This document shows, piece after piece, positions 7,008-12,759 of a DNA stretch of 12,759 nt. Made by a program: the position numbers and the translations under genes. Numbering within the stretch: the first letter of the stretch is position 1; each line of letters opens with the position of its first letter. Source of the DNA: a bacterium. Its GTDB lineage: Bacteria; Latescibacterota; UBA2968; UBA8231. The stretch is taken from positions 1 to 12,759 of the forward strand of contig JAQCJA010000085.1 in NCBI GenBank assembly GCA_027593305.1, read 5' to 3'. The notes beneath the pieces are model-generated. The model was not told the origin of the DNA and did no database searches. It saw nothing but the letters and a program-made list of their open reading frames with translations.

Positions 7008-9550
7008 GCCCGTGGCGGAAAGGTGTGCTACTGGCGCTGGTGATGGCCGCGCTGGCATTGCGAATCACAGGGTGGGACCGTGGCGTAGCCGAAGTGGTTT
7101 CGCCCGAATCGGCGCATACGGGCGACACCTTCTCCTTCGTGCAGTACCACCCGGATGAGGCGACGCTCATCAGCGCCGCACTGGCGCTTGAAGACCTTAC
7201 CCGGCCACCACTGACGGCGTACGGGACGTTGCCAATGTACCTGGCGCGGATCGTGATCAGTGGCACCGCGGCCGTCGGCGGAGTGCCCTTCAACTTCGAG
7301 ACGCCCGGCGGTCGACGCCTGGCGGTGTATTCGGTGCGTATCCTGTCGATCCTGCTGTCAATGGCCACGTTGGTCGTGTTGTGGGTTGTGACGCGAGCCG
7401 CATGGGGCGAAACGACGGCATTCATCGCAACGGTTCTGATCGCCGCTGCACCGCTGATGGTCCAGCAGGCGCATTTCTATACGGTCGATGCTCCCTTCGC
7501 CTTGCTCGGTCTGCTCTCCCTGGCGGCGGTAATGCGGCTGGGCCAGCACAGCGGTCTCCGGTTCTATCTGGTCGCCGGCCTGCTGATCGGTCTGACCGCC
7601 GCGACCCGCCTCAATGGTCTGCTGACAGCCGTCGCCTTCACCGTCGCGCACCTGACGTTGGTACCGGAAGCGGGTTGGCGACAGACCCTCGGGCGGCTGC
7701 GAACGCCGAATCTCTGGTGGGCAGGTTTGGCCGCGTTGGGGACGCTGATCATACTTCAGCCCCACCTGCTCATCGATCCCCAGTCGATGTTGCGTTCGGT
7801 GGATACGAATGATTTCGCCTACTCTGTCGCCATCGCGAGGGGGGATGTGCTTCGGCCCTGGTCACTGGCTGATACGCACACGATCTCCTATCTGCATTTC
7901 TGGACCGCCTTGTTGCCACAGGGCGCAGGGTGGCCGCTGACTCTGCTGCTGGCCGCAGGATGGATCCGGGCTGTCCTTGTTGGTGATCGAACGGAGCGGC
8001 TCGTCGCATTGTGGTGCGCTCTCCTCTTCCTCACCATCGGCGGGCTGCACACCAAACATGTTCGTTACCTGGCACCCCTGCTGGCGCCTCTGGGAATGCT
8101 GGCGGCGCACATGCTGGTAGATTTCAGCAGACGGCGTGGATGGCGCATCCGGGTGATGGGCGCTACGGCGGCCTGTGCCCTGTATACCTGGACCTACGGG
8201 ACGGCATTCAGCAGGATCTATCAGTTGGAGGACGCCAGAACAACGGCGGGTGACTGGATCCGCCAGCACGTCCCGGCGGCTGCGACCATCGCCATCGAGC
8301 GTGGTGGGTTCTCCATGCGGGGAAGCTTCAGTTCCAGCATCTACCAAGAGCAGGATCTGAATACAACGACGGTATTTGCCACGCGCGGATATCTGACGTG
8401 CGGTGCTGCGGCTCGATATCTGACTTCGCGCCTGGAGTCGGCCGACTGGGTTGCCATCACCGACGTCAACCGCTACCGGCAATACACCGCCGCCCAGGAC
8501 ATGTACCCGGCGGCTGCCTCGTTCTACACCAGCCTCCTTGATGGGGATCTTGGTTTCGAGCCGACGCAACGGTTCAAGGTCTATCCCAGCGTGGCGGGAT
8601 TGACGTTCTACGATGATGATGCCGAACCGTCCTTCCTGGGGTTCGACCATCCAGCCGTGTACATCATGCAACAAAGCCCCGAGTATCGGCAGCGTCTGGC
8701 CGCCTGGCAGGCGGCGGCGCCGATGCTACCGGGCTGTGCGGACGACGATCTGGCAGAGGCCGTGGCGGCCATGCAGACGGGAGATCTCCCTGCGGCGGAA
8801 GCTGCGTTGGCCAACGCACGTCGATTCACGCCCGCGCTGGCGGCTCTGTTGCAGGTGATGGTTCATGAGCGGCGCGGGGAAAGGGAACTGTCGCTCAGTG
8901 ACATGCAGACGTTTTCCGCAGGTGCCGACGACCCTTCGCTCGCCGGGGTCTTGTTGCCGTGGGCAACGGCGACAAGCCTCATCCAGCTGGGTCTGGTGTC
9001 CGAGGCAGCGCGTATCCTCGAACTGGGGTGGGAGCGCCGCCACTCCCTGGGGTCTGCCGATCAGGAAATGATGGCAAAGTCGTACATGTATGTCGCCGTG
9101 CAGCTGGCCGAGGCAAACCGTGCCGACCTCGAGGAACGCGTGTACCTGATGGCGGCTGATCTGTGGGAGTCGCCATCGACGCTGAATCCGGCGGCACGGC
9201 TGGTACACGACCGGGGTGCCGGTCAGATCGCCATGGCCCTCTGGGAGAAGTCGCTGAACCTGGACAATGCGCAGATCGACATTCACCTTGCAGCGGGCCA
9301 TCAGGCCGCCGCTGCCAGTGATCGGCTCCGGGCCCTGCAGCACCTGCGCCAGGCGGCTGCACTGGCGCTCAAGGCACGGACACCCGGCGCGTCGAAGACC
9401 ATCATTGATGCCGCAAAAGGCCTGCATTTGCTGGCCGAGCCGGCAGAGGCGCTGGGCTACCTGCGTCAGGCAGCTGAGGTTTTTCCGGAATCGGCGGCGC
9501 TCCTGCAGGCCACGGCGGACTCGCTGACGAAACTGCCGTTCAGGCCTTGA
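7004..9550 (+). CDS. GT-C (GT39/PMT-like) membrane glycosyltransferase with C-terminal TPR-like tail, copy B
   Basis: An 848-residue paralogue of the gene just upstream with the same order of parts. Seen: a first helix at about 7-22; HPDE at 49-52 in the first extracytoplasmic loop; TAYGTLPMYL at 71-80; ILSILLSM at 113-120; QQAHFYTVDAPF at 154-165; TRLNG at 201-205; the KHVRYLAPLL helix near 351-360; YGTAFSRIYQLED at 398-410; a soluble segment with YPSVAGLTF and FLGFDHPAV (about 527-552); then an alpha-helical tail to the C-terminus with TPR-like repeats, for example around HLAAGHQAAAASDRLRALQH. Identity to copy A is clear at the motifs but low elsewhere, so the duplication is old and the two probably differ in donor or acceptor. 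Translation is coupled to copy A. The pair may work as a heteromer or in sequence on one glycan; that is inference. Confidence 0.87.
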   Translation: MSPWRKGVLLALVMAALALRITGWDRGVAEVVSPESAHTGDTFSFVQYHPDEATLISAALALEDLTRPPLTAYGTLPMYLARIVISGTAAVGGVPFNFETPGGRRLAVYSVRILSILLSMATLVVLWVVTRAAWGETTAFIATVLIAAAPLMVQQAHFYTVDAPFALLGLLSLAAVMRLGQHSGLRFYLVAGLLIGLTAATRLNGLLTAVAFTVAHLTLVPEAGWRQTLGRLRTPNLWWAGLAALGTLIILQPHLLIDPQSMLRSVDTNDFAYSVAIARGDVLRPWSLADTHTISYLHFWTALLPQGAGWPLTLLLAAGWIRAVLVGDRTERLVALWCALLFLTIGGLHTKHVRYLAPLLAPLGMLAAHMLVDFSRRRGWRIRVMGATAACALYTWTYGTAFSRIYQLEDARTTAGDWIRQHVPAAATIAIERGGFSMRGSFSSSIYQEQDLNTTTVFATRGYLTCGAAARYLTSRLESADWVAITDVNRYRQYTAAQDMYPAAASFYTSLLDGDLGFEPTQRFKVYPSVAGLTFYDDDAEPSFLGFDHPAVYIMQQSPEYRQRLAAWQAAAPMLPGCADDDLAEAVAAMQTGDLPAAEAALANARRFTPALAALLQVMVHERRGERELSLSDMQTFSAGADDPSLAGVLLPWATATSLIQLGLVSEAARILELGWERRHSLGSADQEMMAKSYMYVAVQLAEANRADLEERVYLMAADLWESPSTLNPAARLVHDRGAGQIAMALWEKSLNLDNAQIDIHLAAGHQAAAASDRLRALQHLRQAAALALKARTPGASKTIIDAAKGLHLLAEPAEALGYLRQAAEVFPESAALLQATADSLTKLPFRP

Positions 9551-9588
9551 CACTTCCCGGAGGCGAGGGCTGCTTAGTTCGACCGAAC
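9547..9588 (+). promoter_or_regulatory. Candidate promoter/operator before the dehydrogenase-FucU-hydrolase genes
   Basis: The 92-nt gap after copy B begins with a perfect TTGACA (9547-9552), overlapping its stop codon. No good -10 lies at 16-18 nt; the best sequence there is poor. A near-palindrome, GTTCG-ac-CGAAC (9577-9588), lies where a repressor could overlap a promoter. The gap itself suggests the next three genes may have their own transcription start. Low confidence. Confidence 0.22.
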
Positions 9589-9642
9589 AAGAGACGGGTA
9601 CTCCCTCCCGCCGATCTCCCACGACTGCCATGAGGCCCCGAA

Positions 9643-10623
9643 GTGAACAGTCCTCCGGAACGATTTGATTCCGTGCCCCACAAAGATCTGCATGATTTTG
9701 TCGTGCGGGCCGCGACACAAGTGGGGCTGCCACCGGACAAGGCGCAATTGCTTGCCGCTTTGCTCACAGGCAACGATCTGCGGGGCGTGTTCAGCCATGG
9801 CACGGCGCAGATTGCCACCTATGCGATCCTCATGCGGGACGGCAGACTGAACAACAAGCCCGCAGTGACGGTCGTGAAAGAGACGAACAACAGCCTGCTC
9901 CTCGACGGCGATGGTGGCCTGGGATACTTCCCTGCTGCCGAGGGCACAAAGCGAGTCATCGACAAGGCCAAAGAGCACGGCATCGCCATCATGATGACCC
10001 GCAATCATGGTCATTTTGGTGCCGCCGGTCTGTATTCGCGGATGACGGTTGAACACGACCTGATCACTTACGTCACGTCCGGCCACCAACTTCACCTGAA
10101 GCCTGGCGGCGACCTGTTCAGTGCGGGTGGTGGTTCGCCCATGGCATTCAGTGCCCCGGCCGACAAAGAACCGGCTCTCATCCTCGATTTTGGTGCTCTG
10201 CACGATCTCTATGGAGGCAACCGGCACCGCGACGATATCGCCCGGCTTGCACCAGGCCTCGTGCTGCGCTGCATCGGCATGGGCGAGATCTGTCAGGCCT
10301 GGGGTGGCCTGCTGTCGGGTTTGCCACTGCACGGGGACACGCCGCGCTGGCATTGGCCCGGTGCCAACCAGGGCTCCATGGTTATCACCTTCCGCATCGA
10401 CCTGTTCCTGGAGCCGGCCACCTTCAAGCGTGAAATGGATGAATATGTGCGTGCCGTCCGTCAGTTGCGTCCCTTGGACGGCTTCAACTCCTCCCACATG
10501 CCCGGTGGTGTCGAGGCTGATCGTGAGACGCGCAGCCGCAAGGAGGGTGTTCCCGTAGGCAAGGCGCATCGAAAATCGCTGGACGATCTGGCAGCAGAAC
10601 TCGGCATCGATCCGCCCTGGTGA
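9643..10623 (+). CDS. Ldh2-family (malate/L-lactate/sulfolactate type) NAD(P)-dependent dehydrogenase, short variant
   Basis: A 326-residue member of the Ldh_2 family, which oxidises 2-hydroxy acids or reduces 2-keto acids (malate, lactate, ureidoglycolate, sulfolactate, 2,3-diketogulonate). Seen: DLRGVFSHG at 45-53 with the conserved H52; LLLDGDGGLGYF at 85-96; RNHGHFGAAG at 120-129, matching the family RNSxHFG; SPMAFSAP at 165-172; and LILDFGA at 179-185 in place of the usual LDMATS. The stretch that normally follows (about 60 residues to a GGxKGYG motif) is shortened, and the motif is replaced by CIGMGEICQAWGGLLSG (210-226). The start is GTG at 9643, with GAGG 8 nt before it; the nearby ATG at 9630 is out of frame. 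It lies 13 nt before fucU. It may act on a keto or hydroxy acid from deoxy-sugar breakdown. The fold call is firm; the reaction is open. Confidence 0.85.
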   Translation: MNSPPERFDSVPHKDLHDFVVRAATQVGLPPDKAQLLAALLTGNDLRGVFSHGTAQIATYAILMRDGRLNNKPAVTVVKETNNSLLLDGDGGLGYFPAAEGTKRVIDKAKEHGIAIMMTRNHGHFGAAGLYSRMTVEHDLITYVTSGHQLHLKPGGDLFSAGGGSPMAFSAPADKEPALILDFGALHDLYGGNRHRDDIARLAPGLVLRCIGMGEICQAWGGLLSGLPLHGDTPRWHWPGANQGSMVITFRIDLFLEPATFKREMDEYVRAVRQLRPLDGFNSSHMPGGVEADRETRSRKEGVPVGKAHRKSLDDLAAELGIDPPW

Positions 10624-10636
10624 AAGGACCAAGCGT

Positions 10637-11071
10637 ATGCTGGTTGGCATATCCCCGTTACTGAGCCCCGAACTGCTGGCGACCCTATGCCGTATGGGGC
10701 ATGGGGACGAGATCGTGCTCGCGGATGCCCATTTCCCCGGAGAGACGATGGGTCGCCGTTGTCTGCGGGCGGACGGCCTGCGGGTCGCTGACCTGTTGCA
10801 CGGAATCCTGCCACTTTTCTGTCTCGATGCCTACGTCGACGCCCCGGTGACGATGATGGCAGCTGTCGCGGGTGACAGACTTGACCCGGCTGTGGAGGCA
10901 GCCTATCGCGTGGTTGTGGACCGCCATTGGCCGGCTACACCCCCGATCGGTCAACTCGAGCGATTCGCCTTTTATGCCCGCACTCGTGAAGCCTTCGCCG
11001 TTGTCATGACGGGGGAAACGGCGAAGTACGGCAATATCATCCTCACCAAGGGCGTTACGCCCGTTTCCTGA
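10637..11071 (+). CDS. fucU: L-fucose mutarotase (RbsD/FucU family)
   Basis: A 144-residue protein close to E. coli FucU (about 140 residues), which interconverts the alpha and beta anomers of L-fucose and related pyranoses in the cytoplasm. Seen: ISPLLSPELL at 5-14; the family signature MGHGDEIVLADAHFP at 20-34 with catalytic H22 and D30; RADGL at 44-48; LLHGILPLF at 53-61; MMAAVAGD at 73-80; RFAFYAR at 109-115; and AKYGNIILTKGVTP at 129-142, including the conserved Tyr/Asn. These residues favour FucU over RbsD. The ATG has AAAGGA 8 nt upstream. It sits between a dehydrogenase (13 nt) and a metallo-hydrolase (22 nt), all on the plus strand. No fucose isomerase, kinase or aldolase is in the window, so an oxidative route is more likely than the phosphorylating one; that is inference. 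Confidence 0.95.
   Translation: MLVGISPLLSPELLATLCRMGHGDEIVLADAHFPGETMGRRCLRADGLRVADLLHGILPLFCLDAYVDAPVTMMAAVAGDRLDPAVEAAYRVVVDRHWPATPPIGQLERFAFYARTREAFAVVMTGETAKYGNIILTKGVTPVS
10993..11026 (+). repeat. 10-bp perfect inverted repeat inside the 3' end of fucU
   Basis: CTTCGCCGTT (10993-11002) and AACGGCGAAG (11017-11026) are exact reverse complements separated by 14 nt, and the loop contains the palindrome GTCATGAC. RNA could form a stable GC-rich hairpin about 45 nt before the fucU stop. The encoded protein segment is conserved in the family, so the repeat may be a by-product of coding. Confidence 0.55.
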
Positions 11072-11093
11072 AGCAGACTCTGAGGAGCCGCAC

Positions 11094-11891
11094 ATGGCAT
11101 TGGAAGTGGGATTTATCGGTGTTGGCGGTACCCGGTTGGGACCCGGTGAAGAGGCCACATGTTTTGTCGTGAATGGCAGCATCCTTGTGGATGTTGGCTT
11201 CAATGTTGCCGTAAGCATGCAGGCGTTGGAGGTGACGCCGGCGCAGATCGATCACGTGTTGTTCACGCACTGCCACCACGACCATGTGCTGGGGTTGCCC
11301 GGCCTCCTGTTCGCCCGCAATCGTCGCGCCGACGAACGTCCGGATGCGCCGCCGATCCAGTTACACGGGCCACAGGATCTGGCCTCAGTATACGCGGCGT
11401 CGCTGGCCATGCTGCAGGTGGATCGATACCCGCAGGTTGTGCCGGCATGCAAGGTGGATCATGTCTATCCTGGCGATTGCCTTGAGATCGGCGACCTGCG
11501 CATCGACGTCGGTCGCGCTTTCCACCCCCTGGACGCCCGCAGTTATCGCTTCACCGATACTGTCACCCGGGGGAGCCTCGTGATCAGTGGCGACACGGCC
11601 TACCATGAAGGACTGGCAGAGTTCGCCCGTGACTGCGATGTGCTCATCCACGAGGCGGCGGGTGATCCGGAGGCGAAGGAGATCGATATGCGCTACCTGC
11701 ACTCACGCCCGCAGGATGCCGCTCGTGTCGCGATGGAGTCGTCGGCAAGCGCGCTGGCCCTGGTCCACTACCCCGCTGCCAAAGGGGCCGCCGTTCTGAC
11801 AAAGGCGAAACAGGGCTTCCCAAACACCCGACTGGCGCGCAAAGGGCAGCGCGTGCAGGTGCTGGGGCCCGGGCAGGCTGCGTGGCACTAG
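11094..11891 (+). CDS. Metallo-beta-lactamase-fold hydrolase (RNase Z/lactonase-like)
   Basis: A 265-residue MBL-fold enzyme with a two-metal site. Seen: the fold start EVGFIGVGGTRLGPG (4-18); LVDVGFN at 31-37; THCHHDHVLG at 58-67, giving H59, H61, D63 and H64 of HxHxDH; H144 (RAFHPLD); D167 in LVISGDTAYH (162-171); DVLIHEAAG at 182-190; and LHSRPQDAARVA at 202-213, like the HSTPEQAG element of RNase Z-type proteins; then H225 in LVHYP. No signal peptide. The ATG has GAGGAG 6 nt upstream. Placed after fucU and a dehydrogenase, one plausible job is opening a sugar lactone or hydrolysing an ester in the same route; an RNA or phosphodiester substrate is possible from the fold alone. It ends 43 nt from a convergent chaperone gene, with no clear terminator between. 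Confidence 0.88.
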   Translation: MALEVGFIGVGGTRLGPGEEATCFVVNGSILVDVGFNVAVSMQALEVTPAQIDHVLFTHCHHDHVLGLPGLLFARNRRADERPDAPPIQLHGPQDLASVYAASLAMLQVDRYPQVVPACKVDHVYPGDCLEIGDLRIDVGRAFHPLDARSYRFTDTVTRGSLVISGDTAYHEGLAEFARDCDVLIHEAAGDPEAKEIDMRYLHSRPQDAARVAMESSASALALVHYPAAKGAAVLTKAKQGFPNTRLARKGQRVQVLGPGQAAWH

Positions 11892-11934
11892 TTCACCCAC
11901 CATCTGATCGATCGCAGGTGCTGTTGCCCTGGCG

Positions 11935-12759
11935 CTAGTAGAGGGTCCGGTACAGTCGCTTGGGATAGTCGTCCACCGCCGGGTGCTGCCGGCCCAACAG
12001 ATGGAAGACCGAAACCATGGCATCCTTGGCGGCACCGTCCCGGAAGTTGCGGTCTGTTTCGACAATGGCGAACCACATCTCCAACGCTGTGCCGTAGTCA
12101 CCGGCCACGGCCGCGCAGCAGCCCACCAGATATCGTGCTTCCGAGTCATCCGGATCGCTCTGCAGGCGCGCGGCACAAACCTGGGCGCCACCGGCAGCTG
12201 TACAGTGACCACGGAATTCAAGGTGGGTGAGCAGCGCCTGGCCCTGTTCCCACTCGGCGGAACCCTCTTCCAGGCGGCCCACAAGCTCGCGGATGACGGC
12301 TTCATCGGCGTTTTCCATGAGTCGCAGCCGCGCCAGACCCAGAATGGCAGCGCCATTGTCCGAGTCTTCCCGCAGGGCCTCTTCGAAGAGCCGTTCAGCG
12401 GAGACAGTATCTCCCAGTTCCAACTGGGCCCGAGCGGCGTCGACCAGGTCCGCAAGCTCTTCTGTGGCACCCGGCGGGGCGTCCGGTACATGCTGGCGCA
12501 GCCGTTGCTCGAGTTGTTCGCGCGGCACGGCACCGGTGAATTCGTCGATGAGCTGACCGTCCTTCACCACCTTGATGGCGGGGATGCTCTGCACACGAAA
12601 GGCCTGAGCCAACTCCTGATTGGCATCCACATCGACCTTCGCCAGCACGATGCCCGGGCCCAGAGCGGCAACGACCTCTTCCAGTATCGGTCCCAGTGTC
12701 TTGCAGGGGCCACACCACTCGGCCCAGAAATCAACAACAACGGGGATGTCGGAATTCTT
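11935..12759 (-). CDS. cnoX: CnoX/YbbN-like thioredoxin-TPR co-chaperone, N-terminus cut at window edge
   Basis: The visible 274 residues reach the window end in an open frame; E. coli CnoX is about 284, so only a short N-terminus is missing. Seen: VVVDFWAEWCGPCK (visible residues 7-20) with both cysteines of a CGPC thioredoxin site; AKVDVDAN (40-47); SIPAIKVV (58-65) with the cis-proline; GAVPREQLEQ; then from ~95 onward a helical TPR-like region (AARAQLELGDTVSAERLFEEAL and later repeats, C-terminal MVSVFHLLGR). CnoX proteins hold unfolding proteins under oxidative stress and hand them to GroEL/DnaK. The intact CGPC suggests a redox-active form, as reported for some alphaproteobacterial CnoX, unlike the E. 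coli protein. It is convergent with the hydrolase gene and probably unrelated to the sugar genes. Confidence 0.9.
   Translation of the reverse strand, partial: KNSDIPVVVDFWAEWCGPCKTLGPILEEVVAALGPGIVLAKVDVDANQELAQAFRVQSIPAIKVVKDGQLIDEFTGAVPREQLEQRLRQHVPDAPPGATEELADLVDAARAQLELGDTVSAERLFEEALREDSDNGAAILGLARLRLMENADEAVIRELVGRLEEGSAEWEQGQALLTHLEFRGHCTAAGGAQVCAARLQSDPDDSEARYLVGCCAAVAGDYGTALEMWFAIVETDRNFRDGAAKDAMVSVFHLLGRQHPAVDDYPKRLYRTLY

Noticed and set aside
8726..9733. A 335-codon minus-strand open frame under the tail of the second glycosyltransferase
   Set aside because: Cysteine- and arginine-rich translation with no motif, opposite a well supported gene; a coding shadow.
9574..10650. A 358-codon open frame on the minus strand across the Ldh2 gene
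   Set aside because: It is fully antisense to a gene with clear family motifs, has no recognisable domain, and is of a kind common in GC-rich DNA where antisense stops are rare.
11892..11934. Bidirectional terminator between the convergent hydrolase and cnoX genes
   Set aside because: The 43-nt gap contains GATCGATC and a short imperfect CTG/CAG pairing, but no strong stem and no T-run on either strand.
11703..12533. A 276-codon minus-strand open frame overlapping cnoX and the MBL hydrolase
   Set aside because: It is a shifted frame of cnoX that runs on into the convergent hydrolase gene; its translation is low-complexity and lacks the thioredoxin and TPR motifs found in the real frame.

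Overview
This is a GC-rich bacterial window with densely packed genes. Eight complete or nearly complete protein-coding genes and one cut-off gene at the left edge can be supported; the gene at the right edge is also cut. I see no rRNA, tRNA, CRISPR array, insertion sequence or phage gene. Base and codon use look even throughout, so nothing marks recent transfer. A Tat-type sulfatase, a GH88-like hydrolase, a sugar-acid dehydratase of the enolase superfamily, FucU and a CnoX-type thioredoxin/TPR chaperone suggest a Gram-negative-type heterotroph that uses sulfated or uronic-acid polysaccharides. The style fits an aquatic, probably uncultivated lineage (PVC-like, Latescibacterota/Poribacteria-like, or a proteobacterium). 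The phylum cannot be fixed from this sequence, and that placement is inference.

Left block (1-4353, minus strand, read right to left): secreted sulfatase, then a cytoplasmic GH88-like unsaturated uronyl hydrolase, then a mandelate racemase/galactonate-dehydratase-like enzyme, then an NAD-dependent epimerase/dehydratase that runs off the window. Gaps are 54, 12 and 8 nt, and ribosome-binding sites overlap the upstream stop codons at the last two junctions, so this is almost certainly one operon. It reads as desulfation outside the cytoplasm followed by intracellular cleavage and sugar-acid processing.

Centre (4449-9550, plus strand): divergent from the catabolic operon across 95 nt are two tandem paralogues of about 850 residues, joined by an ATGA stop/start overlap. 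Each has an N-terminal multi-pass GT-C (GT39/PMT-like) glycosyltransferase core with an HPDE motif in the first loop, then a conserved soluble segment, then a helical TPR-like tail. This pair is the least ordinary part of the window.

Right block (9643-11891, plus strand): an Ldh2-family dehydrogenase (a short variant), an L-fucose mutarotase (FucU) and a metallo-beta-lactamase-fold hydrolase, with gaps of 13 and 22 nt and good ribosome-binding sites. This resembles part of a deoxy-sugar oxidation route; the substrate is not proven. A convergent gene at the right edge encodes a CnoX/YbbN-like co-chaperone with a CGPC thioredoxin site.
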